Numbered from the stretch's first letter, positions 19,993 to 28,585 are shown. The stretch is DNA of 63,739 nt from Myxococcales bacterium (GCA_003151595.1 PLXW01000100.1:1-63739); one strand, 5' to 3'. The notes: generated from the sequence alone by a model not told the origin. Translations and numbers: made by a program.

Positions 19993-20991
19993 ATGCGAGC
20001 CGCGATCACGGGTGCGTCGGGTCTCCTGGGAGCGAACCTCGCCGTCGCTTTGATCGCGGCGGGGCACTCGGTGCGCGCGACGAAGCGCGCCAGCACGAAG
20101 ACGGGGCACCTCGACAGCGTGGCCATCGAGTGGGTGCCCGGTGATCTCGACGACGCCGGCCCGCTCACCGAGGCGTTCCGCGGATGCGACATGGTCTTCC
20201 ACTGCGCGGCGCAGGTCGGCGTGCGAAAGAGGCCGACGCCGATGCTGGTCAGCGCCAACATCGACGGCACCAGGCGTGTGATCGAAGCCGTTCGCGCCGC
20301 GCGCGTGCCGCGTCTGGTGCACTGCTCCACCGTCGCCGCCGTGGGGCTCAGCGAGAACGGCGAGCCGTGCGACGAGACCGCGCCGTGGAACTTCGACAAG
20401 TACGGCCTCGACGACGGCTACTGCACGACCAAGCACCTCGCCGAAGGGGTCGTACGCGAAGCGGTGCGCGCCGGACTCGACGCCGTTATCGCCAACCCGA
20501 CGTTCATGTTCGGCCCGCTCGATTCGCGCCCCAGCTCGGGCAAGCTCATCGTCGACATCGTCCGCGGGAAGCTGCCGGGGCGAACGCCGGGGATGAATAA
20601 CTTCGTGGACGTACGCGACGTCGCGCGCGGGATGATCCTCGTCGGCGAAAAAGGGAAGACCGGCGAGCGCTACATCCTCGGCGGCGAGAACATGACGTAC
20701 GGCGACGTCGCCGAGCGCATCGCGCGCATCGCGGGCACGCGCCTCTCTACGTGGAACATCCCGTACGCGCTCTCGGCGCCCGTCGGATGGGTGGGCGACC
20801 TGAAGGAAATGTTCGGCGGCGAGCCGCTCCTCAACTCGGTGGCCATTCGTTACGGCTACTGCCGCACGTTCATCTTCAAGAGCGACAAGGCGAAGCGCGA
20901 GCTCGGGTACACGCAAGGCCCGCTCGACGACGCGATCCACGACGCGCTCGCCTGGTTCCGCGGCGCGGGCATGTTGCCGCCCGCGAGCTGA
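19993..20991 (+). CDS. NAD-dependent epimerase/dehydratase (extended SDR)
   Basis: A 332-residue extended short-chain dehydrogenase. The nucleotide-binding motif is GASGLLGANL (residues 7-16), the active-site Y-x-x-x-K is YCTTK (near 148-152) and the upstream Ser lies in HCSTVAAVG. The order and spacing match the sub-family that holds dihydroflavonol-reductase-like and hopanoid-associated (HpnA-like) epimerases; NPTFMFGPLDSRPSSGK and FVDVRDVARG are characteristic of it. It should oxidise or epimerise a sugar or sterol-like substrate with NAD(P). No hopanoid or glycan genes are adjacent, so the pathway cannot be assigned. Confidence 0.88.
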   Translation: MRAAITGASGLLGANLAVALIAAGHSVRATKRASTKTGHLDSVAIEWVPGDLDDAGPLTEAFRGCDMVFHCAAQVGVRKRPTPMLVSANIDGTRRVIEAVRAARVPRLVHCSTVAAVGLSENGEPCDETAPWNFDKYGLDDGYCTTKHLAEGVVREAVRAGLDAVIANPTFMFGPLDSRPSSGKLIVDIVRGKLPGRTPGMNNFVDVRDVARGMILVGEKGKTGERYILGGENMTYGDVAERIARIAGTRLSTWNIPYALSAPVGWVGDLKEMFGGEPLLNSVAIRYGYCRTFIFKSDKAKRELGYTQGPLDDAIHDALAWFRGAGMLPPAS

Positions 20992-21217
20992 CGCTCGAAC
21001 GCGCGCGCGCTCACGCACGGTGAGTAGCGCGTGCACGCGGCGCGCTCGCGATGCGCGTGAGCGCAGTGCACGCGATTCACAATCTGGCTGAAAATACCGA
21101 GGATCGTGCGTTCTCGCACGTGGTGCGAGGTTTGCTTGGGAGCGGCTCGCGCTGCAACGACGCAGCGCTCTTCATCGAACCACTCACCGTTCATCGATCT
21201 GAAAGGTCACCCTCGTC
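20992..21217. promoter_or_regulatory. Intergenic region with palindromes upstream of a lipoprotein gene
   Basis: The 226-base gap contains a perfect 12-base palindrome CGCGTGCACGCG at 21028-21039, a second GTGCACGCG at 21066-21074, and 9-base inverted arms CGCTCACGC (21008-21016) and GCGTGAGCG (21055-21063) around them. They could be operator sites or an RNA structure. No T-tract follows, so an intrinsic terminator is unlikely. Confidence 0.4.
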
Positions 21218-21841
21218 ATGCGCACGTCCATCTTTGCTCTCGCACCGCTCGCCGTCCTCGCCGTCGCGTGCTCCGCCTCCGTCGAGTCGGATCCCTCCGG
21301 TGCGACGTCGGAAGCGATCATTCCGATCAACTTGCCGTCGTGCGAGACCGAAGCTCTCTCCACGCCCAGCATCGGCAAGGCCATCAACGAGCAGATCGGC
21401 AACTGCGCCTGGAACGACGAGGCCTCCTCGCCGAGCGCGTCGTACGGCGGCCAGTACTGCTCGGACACGTACGTCATCGAGGTCGACAAGCTCCTGACGT
21501 CGAGGGCGTTCAACGTCTTCGGCGGTCCGACGAACACGCCCTCCACGAGCGCGACCTGTAGCGCTGCGCACGCCGGGCTCACGGTTTGGGCGCACTCGGC
21601 GTCGGGCTGGACGACGCTTGGCTCGAACCTGTCGCACGGGAAATGGGAGAGCGGCTCGCTCTTCAGCTTCTGCAGCTACGTGAACGACTGGCAGACCGGC
21701 ACCTTCACCGTGAAGGGGACCGAGGGCTTCGACGAGATCCGCATCGGCGTGAGCGCGTGGGAGGCCGAGACCGTGAACGGGAAGGCCACGCGGGTCTACG
21801 TCCCGGTGACGGGCGGGATCATGGGCGGGGCGCCCTGCTGA
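21218..21841 (+). CDS. Putative lipoprotein of unknown function
   Basis: I do not recognise a family. The 207-residue product has a signal peptide with lipobox (LAVLAVACSAS). The mature part has paired Cys residues (PSCETEA, GNCAWND, QYCSDTY, ATCSAAH, FSFCSYV, APC at the C-terminus) that suggest disulfides. It also contains many Trp/Gly/Ser residues, compatible with a beta-sandwich. AAAGG about 10-15 bases upstream may serve as a ribosome-binding site for ATG 21218. The kinase gene 66 bases downstream has its own promoter-like hexamer, so co-transcription is uncertain. Confidence 0.65.
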   Translation: MRTSIFALAPLAVLAVACSASVESDPSGATSEAIIPINLPSCETEALSTPSIGKAINEQIGNCAWNDEASSPSASYGGQYCSDTYVIEVDKLLTSRAFNVFGGPTNTPSTSATCSAAHAGLTVWAHSASGWTTLGSNLSHGKWESGSLFSFCSYVNDWQTGTFTVKGTEGFDEIRIGVSAWEAETVNGKATRVYVPVTGGIMGGAPC

Positions 21842-21893
21842 TTCGGGCCCTCGCTCGCTGAGCGACTTGCTCGCGCGTCGTCGCGCGTCGAAG

Positions 21894-21899
21894 TACCGT
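21894..21899 (+). promoter_or_regulatory. Candidate -10 hexamer TACCGT
   Basis: TACCGT lies eight bases before GTG 21908, so the transcript would begin at or next to the start codon. Inverted arms ACGGATCG (21901-21908) and CGATCCGT (21919-21926) include the first base of the start codon. Confidence 0.45.
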
Positions 21900-21907
21900 G
21901 ACGGATC

Positions 21908-24610
21908 GTGACGACCTCCGATCCGTCCTCCGGCCGGAGCCTCCGACTGCTCATCGAGCTCGGTCGCGGAGGGATGGGCGTCGTGTACCTCGCGCTGGCC
22001 GAAGGGCCGGGCGGGTTCGCGAAGTTGAAGGTGGTGAAGCGGCTGCGCCCGGACCTCGCGGGCGAGCCGCAAGCCGTGCAGATGTTCCTCGAAGAGGGGC
22101 GGCTATCGGCGCGGCTTCACCACCCCAACGTCGTGCAGACCAACGAGGTCGGCTTCGACGGGAAGCACTACTTCCTCGAGATGGAGTACCTCGAAGGGCA
22201 ATCGCTCGACGCGATCGGCAAGCGCGCGGCGCGCACCACCGCGGTCCCGCTCCCTGTCATGGTCTACGTCCTCGCGCAGACTCTCATCGGTCTCCACTAC
22301 GCGCACGAGCTGGTCGATCACGACGGCAAGCCGCTCTCCGTCGTGCACCGCGACGTGTCGCCGCACAACGTGATGGTGACCTTCGACGGACAGGTGAAGG
22401 TCCTCGATTTCGGCATCGCCAAGGCGGCGGGGCAGCGGAACGAGACCAAGACCGGCTTCGTGAAGGGGAAGGTCACGTACATGGCGCCCGAGCAGGTGGC
22501 GCGCAAACCCCTCGATCGGCGCGTCGACGTGTTCGCCGTCGGCGTGATGCTGTGGGAGGCGCTCACCGGCACGCGGCTGTGGGGCGACCTCGACGACTTC
22601 GAGATCTTCCTGAAGCTGCGGAGCGAAGACATCGCGACGCCGCGCTCAGTGAAGCCCGACGCGCCCGAAGCGCTCGAAGCGATCTGCATGCGCGCTCTCG
22701 CGCGCGATCCCGAGGCGAGGTACGCGACCGCGGCCGACATGCAGCGTGACCTCGAAGGGTGGCTCGAGGCGACGGGCGCGCGCGTCGGGACCAAGGAGGT
22801 CGCGGCGCAGATGGACTTCCTGTTCGCGTTCGATCGCGCGTCGATCAAAGCGGAGATCGACGAACGCATTCGCGCGACCCCCGCGGCCGAGAGCGTCGTC
22901 GGCGTTCCGATGTTGCAAGCGCGCGTGACCGGAGCGGCGGTGACCGCGAGCGGCGTGGGAACGTCGAGCACCGTGGGCGGCGGAACGCGGGTCCGGCAGC
23001 AGCGGCAGATTATGGGACTGCGAAAGGTGGTGATGGCGTCGCTCGGAGTGGCTCTCGTCGCGAGCGCGGCTGCGGCGGGGGTGACGATCCGGAATCGTCG
23101 CGCTCGGAGCACGGCGACTGCCGTCGCAGCGTCGTCGAACGCGTCCATCGCGGGCGCCTCCGGCGGTTGCGTGAAGAATACCGAGTGCGGAAACGGGGAG
23201 CTCTGCAACGGAGAACGGCACCGGTGCGTCGCGCTGGCGACGGACAGGTGCATCGTGATGGCAGAGCCGGGGGACGTGGAGAACGAGCGGACAATCTGGA
23301 TCGGGGCAATGTTTCCGACGACCGGACCCGAGGCGGAGCTCTACGGAGTGCCCTCCACCAATGCGGTGAATCTCGTTCGTCGCGACTTCATCGAGGCGAC
23401 GCGCGGAATCCCGTCTCACACGGGCGACCGAGCGCCACGTCCTTTCGCCGTCGTGGCATGCAACGACGTCGCCGACGAAAAAGAGAGCGCGCGACACCTC
23501 GTCGAAGACGTGGGGATCACGGCTGTCATCGGATTCAAGTCGAGCTCCGAGGCGATTGAGCTATCGCGCGATTTCTTTCTGCCGCGGAAGGTGCTCGTGG
23601 CAACGGTGAGTTCGAGCGCGCAAGTGACGAAAGTACCGCAGCCATCCGACGGTCCTCGTCTGATCTGGCGGACGACCGCCGTCAGCACTCAGAACGCAGT
23701 CCCGGCGGCTCACCTGGTCTCCGATCTCCTCGAACCTCGACTTCGTGCCTCGGGGAACGTCTCGGCCCTCGAGCCCATACGCGTCGCCTTCGCGCGTCCG
23801 AGAAGTCAGTACGGTCTGTCGATGGCGGAAGCGATCGCCGACAGTCTCTCGTTCAATGGTCGCCCCGCGCGCTCGAACGGCGAGAACTTCGCTCAGCTCG
23901 TCTACGACGACGACCCCTATGCGCCGGGGGCCGCGCCGGACTACGACGCCATGGTCGCGCAGCTCATCAAGCTCACACCACAGGTGATCATCTACGCAGA
24001 CCAGGAGCGACTGGTTGCCAACGTCATTGCGCCGGTCGAACGTGCGTGGCCCGCGAAAGCGCGTCGTCCTTACTGGGTCAGCGTCACTGACTTGGCCGGG
24101 AAAGAGCTATTTGCGTTCCTCGGCAAGGACGCCGAACGGCGGCGGCGGTTTCTTGGTGTCTCCACTCCCGAGACGAGTCCGGCAAACGCGCAGCTGGCCA
24201 TGCACTACAGCTCGGAATTCACGAAGATGACCCCGAACGAGACCCCCGCTGCCGCATACGACGCCGCGTACCTCGTAGCCTACGCGGCCTATGCGGCCGG
24301 GGACGCACCTCCCACCGGGAGCGCGCTCGCCGGGGCGATCACGCACCTTGTTCCGCCTGGGAACGCGATCGACGTTGGACCGACGCATATCTTCGAAGTG
24401 ATCGAAGCGCTGCGGGGAGGTGCCAACGTCGATCTCGGCGGCGCGAACACGCGACTCGATTTCGATCTCGCCTCAGGCGAAACCACGGTCGACTGGGTAA
24501 TCCAGTGCGTGGGCGTCGATATGCGAGGGGTCGCGAACGACGCCGTCGAGTCCGGCGTCACCTATGACCCCACGAAAGGGACGCTTCGTGGAGAGCTTCG
24601 CTGCCCTTAG
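21908..24610 (+). CDS. Transmembrane Ser/Thr kinase fused to an extracytoplasmic substrate-binding (ABC/ANF-receptor-like) domain
   Basis: A 900-residue sensor kinase. The kinase domain (about 10-285) has LGRGGMGVVY, the phosphate-binding Lys in KVVKRL, HRDVSPHN, DFG and TYMAPEQ. The usual Lys of HRDLKPEN is Ser here. A membrane helix lies at about 374-394. Outside it is a short Cys-rich module (417-443: four Cys, GCVKNTECGNGELC type) and then a domain of about 440 residues that starts TIWIGAMFPTTGPEAELYG (near 461) and runs through CNDVADEKESARHLVEDVG and YAPGAAPDYDAMVAQL. This matches the periplasmic binding protein fold of Leu/Ile/Val-type receptors. The expected role is to bind a small ligand outside and switch the kinase inside. 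The last four bases overlap the convergent lipoprotein gene. Confidence 0.9.
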   Translation: MTTSDPSSGRSLRLLIELGRGGMGVVYLALAEGPGGFAKLKVVKRLRPDLAGEPQAVQMFLEEGRLSARLHHPNVVQTNEVGFDGKHYFLEMEYLEGQSLDAIGKRAARTTAVPLPVMVYVLAQTLIGLHYAHELVDHDGKPLSVVHRDVSPHNVMVTFDGQVKVLDFGIAKAAGQRNETKTGFVKGKVTYMAPEQVARKPLDRRVDVFAVGVMLWEALTGTRLWGDLDDFEIFLKLRSEDIATPRSVKPDAPEALEAICMRALARDPEARYATAADMQRDLEGWLEATGARVGTKEVAAQMDFLFAFDRASIKAEIDERIRATPAAESVVGVPMLQARVTGAAVTASGVGTSSTVGGGTRVRQQRQIMGLRKVVMASLGVALVASAAAAGVTIRNRRARSTATAVAASSNASIAGASGGCVKNTECGNGELCNGERHRCVALATDRCIVMAEPGDVENERTIWIGAMFPTTGPEAELYGVPSTNAVNLVRRDFIEATRGIPSHTGDRAPRPFAVVACNDVADEKESARHLVEDVGITAVIGFKSSSEAIELSRDFFLPRKVLVATVSSSAQVTKVPQPSDGPRLIWRTTAVSTQNAVPAAHLVSDLLEPRLRASGNVSALEPIRVAFARPRSQYGLSMAEAIADSLSFNGRPARSNGENFAQLVYDDDPYAPGAAPDYDAMVAQLIKLTPQVIIYADQERLVANVIAPVERAWPAKARRPYWVSVTDLAGKELFAFLGKDAERRRRFLGVSTPETSPANAQLAMHYSSEFTKMTPNETPAAAYDAAYLVAYAAYAAGDAPPTGSALAGAITHLVPPGNAIDVGPTHIFEVIEALRGGANVDLGGANTRLDFDLASGETTVDWVIQCVGVDMRGVANDAVESGVTYDPTKGTLRGELRCP

Positions 24611-25323
24611 TGGAGCGGCGGATTGTGCGGATCGTGGACGTCTACGAAGATGTCCGATTCGACCGGCGTGAGAAACCCGCCGTACGCGCCGGTGCCATCG
24701 ACGATCGTGACGCACTCGAAGATGTGGGATTGGACCGTCGACGCCGACGCGTACTGCGCGGCGTACGCCTGGGCGGACGTAAGGTCGGTCCACTGGGTGA
24801 ACGGGACCGCGAACCACTCCTTGCCTCCGGGCATCCCGTTGTCGGAGTAGCCCTTGAGGCATTGGCCGGGTCCACCCGTGATCGGGTTCACGCAGCTGCT
24901 GGCGATGACGACCTTGACCAGGTACTCGTACCCGAGACTGCTGGGGAGACCCCACTGGTCGTGCTCGTAGGCGTAGACGTCAGGCTCGTAGTCGAGCCCC
25001 GCGAGCTTGTCGGCTTCCAGGTTGCTGTTGTTCGTGATCCACGGCGTCGGGAACGGAACGGTGTACCCGTCGGGGCTCGATGATTTGAACCACGGGTCCG
25101 GCCAGTACGGCGTGCCGTCGGCGTCCTTGATCCGGAGCATGTACGTCGGGGCCATCGTCTGGCACGGCGTGCGGAGCGTCGTCATCTCCGGCGTCGTCGT
25201 CGGCGACTTCGACGCGACATCCACCGCCCGCTGGGAGACCCCTTCGGAGATAGGAGCGGTACAGCCCGTGGCTGCCGCGACGCACACCGCACCAAGCCAG
25301 AACAACGACTTCATCGACCTCAT
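24607..25323 (-). CDS. Putative lipoprotein of unknown function
   Basis: The 238-residue product has a signal peptide and lipobox (AVCVAAATGCTAP). The mature region has no family I can name. It contains SPDGYTVPFPTPWI, SLGYEYLVKVVIASSCVNP and GGKEWFAVPFTQWTDLTSAQAY, and many aromatic and Pro residues. Cys pairs (TPCQ, SSCVN, GQCLKG, FECVTI) suggest an extracytoplasmic fold with disulfides. ATG 25323 follows a GGGAGG ribosome-binding site. The stop lies within the last codons of the convergent kinase gene. Upstream is a 225-base gap with a strong inverted repeat at 25494-25516. Confidence 0.65.
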   Translation of the reverse strand: MRSMKSLFWLGAVCVAAATGCTAPISEGVSQRAVDVASKSPTTTPEMTTLRTPCQTMAPTYMLRIKDADGTPYWPDPWFKSSSPDGYTVPFPTPWITNNSNLEADKLAGLDYEPDVYAYEHDQWGLPSSLGYEYLVKVVIASSCVNPITGGPGQCLKGYSDNGMPGGKEWFAVPFTQWTDLTSAQAYAAQYASASTVQSHIFECVTIVDGTGAYGGFLTPVESDIFVDVHDPHNPPLH

Positions 25324-25354
25324 GTCTTCGAATCCTCCCGAGCGTGAATCGCGC

Positions 25355-25360
25355 ATCCTA
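25355..25360 (-). promoter_or_regulatory. Candidate -10 hexamer TAGGAT for the lipoprotein gene
   Basis: Read on the minus strand, TAGGAT lies about 31 bases before ATG 25323, with the GGGAGG ribosome-binding site between. No good -35 was found at the standard distance. Confidence 0.35.
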
Positions 25361-25493
25361 CGCGCTCCGCGTGCGCTGCCTATAGCAACGGCTGCGCCAT
25401 GATGCAGCTCGTTCCGCGTGGGGTTGGTATCCGAGCAGTTACCGTAAGTTGGCTCGAACCACGGGGCCTCGGCGATCCACCCGGAGTGCAGGA

Positions 25494-25540
25494 GATGCAC
25501 AAACAGGTTGTGCATCGGTTGCCTGAGTCGTGCATCGGTT
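25494..25540. promoter_or_regulatory. Inverted repeat GATGCACAA/TTGTGCATC and direct repeat GTGCATCGGTT
   Basis: Perfect 9-base arms GATGCACAA (25494-25502) and TTGTGCATC (25508-25516) surround a 5-base spacer. The right arm forms part of GTGCATCGGTT (25510-25520), which is repeated exactly at 25530-25540, 20 bases on. There is no T-tract, so this is more likely a protein-binding site for the minus-strand lipoprotein promoter than a terminator for the kinase that ends at 25549. Confidence 0.5.
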
Positions 25541-25548
25541 TGCGCAAG

Positions 25549-26709
25549 CTACGAAGTACACGTCGCGAAGGCGACGGCGCCCACTGTGACGAGGGCCACG
25601 ACGGCGAGCGCGATCAGGAGCGGCTTCAGCGGGTCGCGTGCCGCTGGCCTCGACGGCGCTTGCGGCGAGATCATCGTGGCGACGGCGCTCCCATGCGGCC
25701 GCAGCGACGCGGCTGGAGGATGAATCGAGGGGATCGCGAGCTCGGTGGGCGCGTGAGGGCTGATCGCGCCCCCGGGGTCCGTCGTCACGATGCGCGACGC
25801 CATCGCGCTCACTTGGTCGGACGAGACACCGGTCGCGTTGAGCGCGCGCTCGACCGCGTGGCGCATCTCCTCGGCGCTCGCGAAGCGGCGACTGCGATCG
25901 ACCTGCAGCGCGCGCGCGACGATCGCGGCGACGTCGGCCGGCGTTCCGCTGCGGAGCACGGGAAGTGGCTTCGAGCCGTCCATGTAGTCGAGCAGCGCTT
26001 CGTGATCGCGAAACGGAGGGACGCCGTTGATCACGCGAAACATCACGGCACCGAGCGACCAGACGTCGGTACGCCTATCCAGCGGCTCGCGGCACGCGTG
26101 CTCGGGCGACATGTACTGTGGCGTCCCCTTCACGAACCCGCTCCGCGTCTCGCCATGAACGCGGTCGCGCGACTTCGCGATGCCGAAGTCGATCACCTTC
26201 GCGGATCCTTGATCGCTGACGAGCACGTTCCCCGGCGTCACGTCGCGATGCACGACGCCGAGCGGCGTGCCGGCTTCGTCGCGCAGCTCGTGCGCCGCGT
26301 GCAACCCGGCGCAGGCGTCCGCGATGGCTCGCAGGAGAAGCGGAATGGGCACCTCGGCGCCGGTGGCCTCGTGGGCTCGGCAGATCTGCTCGAGCGACTG
26401 GCCGTCGACCCACTCGAACACGATGTACACGCCGCCGCCGTGCTCGCCGACGTCGAGGACCTGCGCGATGTTCGCGTGCGCGAGCTTCGACGAGAGACGC
26501 GCCTCTTCCAGGAACATCGCGTGGAACTGCGGGTTCGACGCGAACTCGGGCGCGATCGTCTTGATCGCCACGGTCTTGGTGAATCCGTGCTTGCCCACCA
26601 GGCGCGCGAGCCACACCGAGCCCATTCCACCGCGCGCGACGGCGCGAACGATCTCGTAGCGATCGATGACCGACCCCTCGGCGAGCTCATTGCGCGAGTT
26701 CGCGCCCAT
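25549..26709 (-). CDS. Ser/Thr protein kinase with C-terminal membrane anchor
   Basis: The 386-residue protein has a complete kinase domain at about 18-285: ARGGMGSVW, the Lys in VAIKTI, HRDVTPGN, DFGIAKS and TPQYMSPEH. As in two other kinases here the loop Lys is replaced, in this case by Thr. An Ala/Pro-rich linker leads to one C-terminal hydrophobic helix (about the last 26 residues, LLIALAVVALVTVGAVAF) with only a few residues beyond it, so there is no external sensor domain. ATG 26709 was chosen over the longer GTG/ATG options because it directly precedes the conserved kinase start. It is divergent from the FHA-sigma54 activator at 26963, a phosphothreonine-reading partner. Confidence 0.9.
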   Translation of the reverse strand: MGANSRNELAEGSVIDRYEIVRAVARGGMGSVWLARLVGKHGFTKTVAIKTIAPEFASNPQFHAMFLEEARLSSKLAHANIAQVLDVGEHGGGVYIVFEWVDGQSLEQICRAHEATGAEVPIPLLLRAIADACAGLHAAHELRDEAGTPLGVVHRDVTPGNVLVSDQGSAKVIDFGIAKSRDRVHGETRSGFVKGTPQYMSPEHACREPLDRRTDVWSLGAVMFRVINGVPPFRDHEALLDYMDGSKPLPVLRSGTPADVAAIVARALQVDRSRRFASAEEMRHAVERALNATGVSSDQVSAMASRIVTTDPGGAISPHAPTELAIPSIHPPAASLRPHGSAVATMISPQAPSRPAARDPLKPLLIALAVVALVTVGAVAFATCTS

Positions 26710-26747
26710 GGCTTCAAGAAGAGCACCCGCTCGGGCCGCGCGCACAG

Positions 26748-26869
26748 CGAATCGTGTGCATCCGCGGCGCAACGCGATTGTGCAACCCGTGCTCGAATCG
26801 TGTAGCCGACGCACACGAATTCGCGGGTTTCCCATGTAGCGGGCCTATCCGGGGTCGTGGAACGATTCG
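26748..26869. promoter_or_regulatory. Repeated CGAATCGT sites in the kinase/activator divergent region
   Basis: CGAATCGTGT occurs at 26748-26757 and 26794-26803, and its core CGAATCGT occurs again inverted at 26862-26869 (ACGATTCG on the plus strand). They lie in the 253-base gap between the divergent kinase (start 26709) and the FHA activator (start 26963). This looks like a small operator array; the binding protein is unknown. Confidence 0.45.
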
Positions 26870-26873
26870 CGCA
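26858..26873 (+). promoter_or_regulatory. Candidate sigma54 promoter (TGGAACG-N6-GCA) for the activator gene
   Basis: TGG at 26858-26860 and GC at 26871-26872 have the GG-N10-GC spacing of -24/-12 promoters, and the -24 element TGGAACG differs from TGGCACG by one base. The -12 element lacks the usual TT. It is about 90 bases before ATG 26963 and could allow autoregulation. GG-N10-GC arises often by chance in GC-rich DNA. Confidence 0.3.
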
Positions 26874-26962
26874 ATGGGTGCGCGTCAATGGGCGATGACG
26901 CACTCGAATGTTTGAACCGGGATACAGTGAATGACGCACCGCGAGCAGCTTTCCCAAGACCC

Positions 26963-28459
26963 ATGAGCCCAACGAAGTCGCTACCCCCCACGCAACAGGA
27001 GACCCCCACGCTCGTGCGGCGGGGGCACTACCTGATCACGGTGCACAAAGACGGGATGCGCGCCGCGCTCCTGAAGCGCGACAAGCCGCTGACCGTGGGG
27101 CGCGCCGAGGAGTGCGACGTGCGCATCGACACACCGTTGCTCTCGCGCGTGCACTTCTCGATCACCGCGGGGTCGCTGAACGACGGCACGCCGATCTGCA
27201 TTCGTGATCACAAGAGCTCCAATGGCACGCGCTTGAACGGGCAGCCCCTTCAGCCCGATGTGCCGACGCCACTCGAGGCAGGCAACCTGATCGAAGCGGG
27301 CGGCGTCTTCTTCGTCTTGAAGGATCGGGTGCCGGAAGAGGCCGACCCCGCGTCCGAAGCGGCGATCCGGATCTCGGGGACGTCGCGATCGTCGCCGCCG
27401 TTGACCGGCGTCGTGGTGGCCGACGCGGCGATGCAGCGACTGCACGACCTCGTCGAGCTGGTCGCGCGGTCGAGCATCGCGGTGCTCATCACGGGCGAGA
27501 CCGGCGTAGGCAAGGAAGTGATCAGCGCGGCGGTGCACGCGCGCTCGGCGCGAGCGGCGCAGCCGTTCGTCAGCTTGAACTGCGCCGCCTTGCCGGAGAC
27601 GCTGCTCGAGAGCGAGCTGTTCGGGTACGAGCGCGGTTCGTTCACCGGCGCGACGCAGACCAAGCTCGGGCTCATCGAGTCGGCGCACGAAGGGACTCTG
27701 TTCCTCGACGAGATCGGCGAGATGCCGATGGCCACGCAGGCGAAGCTGCTCCGCGTACTGGAGAACGGCGAGCTGATGCGAATCGGCGCGCTGAAGCCGC
27801 GCGTGGTCGACGTGCGCTTCATCGCCGCGACGAACCGAGACGTATCGACACTCGTGGCGCGCGGGCAATTCCGGCGTGATCTCTATTTCCGGTTGAACGG
27901 GATCACGATCCCCGTTCCGCCGCTTCGCGAGCGCCCGTCGGAGATCGCGCCGCTCGCCGCGCATTTCCTCGAGCTCGCGGCCAAGCGCGCGAACCGGATG
28001 CCGCCGCGCATGGCGCCCGAGGTCTTCCCGCTGCTCACGGCGCATTCGTGGCCCGGCAACATTCGCGAGCTCCGCAACGTGATGGATCGCGCCGTCGCGC
28101 TCTGCAGCGGCGACATGTTGAAGGCCCAACACGTGCTCCTCGATCCGCCGATGCCGGCGTCGACGCGCGACGTGCCGATGCATCATCAAGCTCACGCCGC
28201 GCACGCCTCGCATCCGATGAGCCCGATGTCGTCGACGCCGATCGGCGCGCAGGTGACCGGCTTTCCGCCGATGACGCCCGATCGGATGGGACGCCTGATG
28301 CGCCTCGACGCCGACACCGAACGAAAGCTGATCGAAGAAGCGCTCGAACGCGCCGCGGGGAACCAGGGCAAGGCCGCGGCGCTCCTCGGCATCTCGCGAC
28401 GCACGTTCATCAATCGCCTCGACGAGTACGGAATCGCAAGGCCTCGGAAGCGCGTGTAG
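26963..28459 (+). CDS. FHA-domain sigma54-dependent transcription activator
   Basis: A 498-residue bacterial enhancer-binding protein. An N-terminal FHA domain (about 30-125; [32 protein letters not shown]) should bind phosphothreonine. An AAA+ domain follows (about 160-395) with Walker A GETGVGKE near 178, the sigma54-contacting loop GSFTGA near 224 (canonical GAFTGA), Walker B LFLDEIGE near 246 and RNV/arginine-finger segments. A His/Met/Pro-rich linker leads to a Fis-type helix-turn-helix ([23 protein letters not shown], bases 28360-28425). It should open sigma54 promoters once the FHA domain docks on a phosphorylated kinase or is itself modified. The divergent kinase is the obvious partner, and the peptide cassette starts 60 bases downstream. 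ATG 26963 immediately precedes a Pro/Thr-rich lead. Confidence 0.94.
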   Translation: MSPTKSLPPTQQETPTLVRRGHYLITVHKDGMRAALLKRDKPLTVGRAEECDVRIDTPLLSRVHFSITAGSLNDGTPICIRDHKSSNGTRLNGQPLQPDVPTPLEAGNLIEAGGVFFVLKDRVPEEADPASEAAIRISGTSRSSPPLTGVVVADAAMQRLHDLVELVARSSIAVLITGETGVGKEVISAAVHARSARAAQPFVSLNCAALPETLLESELFGYERGSFTGATQTKLGLIESAHEGTLFLDEIGEMPMATQAKLLRVLENGELMRIGALKPRVVDVRFIAATNRDVSTLVARGQFRRDLYFRLNGITIPVPPLRERPSEIAPLAAHFLELAAKRANRMPPRMAPEVFPLLTAHSWPGNIRELRNVMDRAVALCSGDMLKAQHVLLDPPMPASTRDVPMHHQAHAAHASHPMSPMSSTPIGAQVTGFPPMTPDRMGRLMRLDADTERKLIEEALERAAGNQGKAAALLGISRRTFINRLDEYGIARPRKRV

Positions 28460-28474
28460 CGGCGTCACCCGAAC

Positions 28475-28490
28475 GGGTGATCCAGTTGCG
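28475..28490 (+). promoter_or_regulatory. Candidate sigma54 promoter before the peptide cassette
   Basis: GG at 28476-28477 and GC at 28488-28489 have the exact GG-N10-GC spacing, and the -12 element is a full TTGC. The -24 element is otherwise poor. Predicted transcription start would fall near 28500, about 20 bases before the first peptide start. Its position directly behind a sigma54 activator gene makes it worth testing, but chance occurrence is possible. Confidence 0.35.
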
Positions 28491-28519
28491 GGTACGCCCC
28501 TGGTTGCTAAGCCTTTCGA

Positions 28520-28585
28520 GTGAAGGTCAAAACCAAACTCACGGCCGGTCCGACTCGGCCGCCGTGGCTCACGGGCGGCACGTGA
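28520..28585 (+). CDS. Tandem small peptide gene 1 (21 residues)
   Basis: First of five tandem short reading frames. GTG starts a 21-residue peptide with the core KTKLTAGPTRPPWL, followed by LTGGT-type residues and TGA. An in-frame TAA at 28508-28510 means the frame cannot start earlier than three codons before GTG. No clear Shine-Dalgarno sequence is present. It is the most divergent copy (Thr for Lys in the K-A-G motif). The stop overlaps the next start as GTGA. There is no signal peptide or known family. The evidence for reality is its conservation with the four following copies at the peptide level. I infer a product rather than a leader because synonymous codons differ between copies. 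Confidence 0.72.
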   Translation: MKVKTKLTAGPTRPPWLTGGT

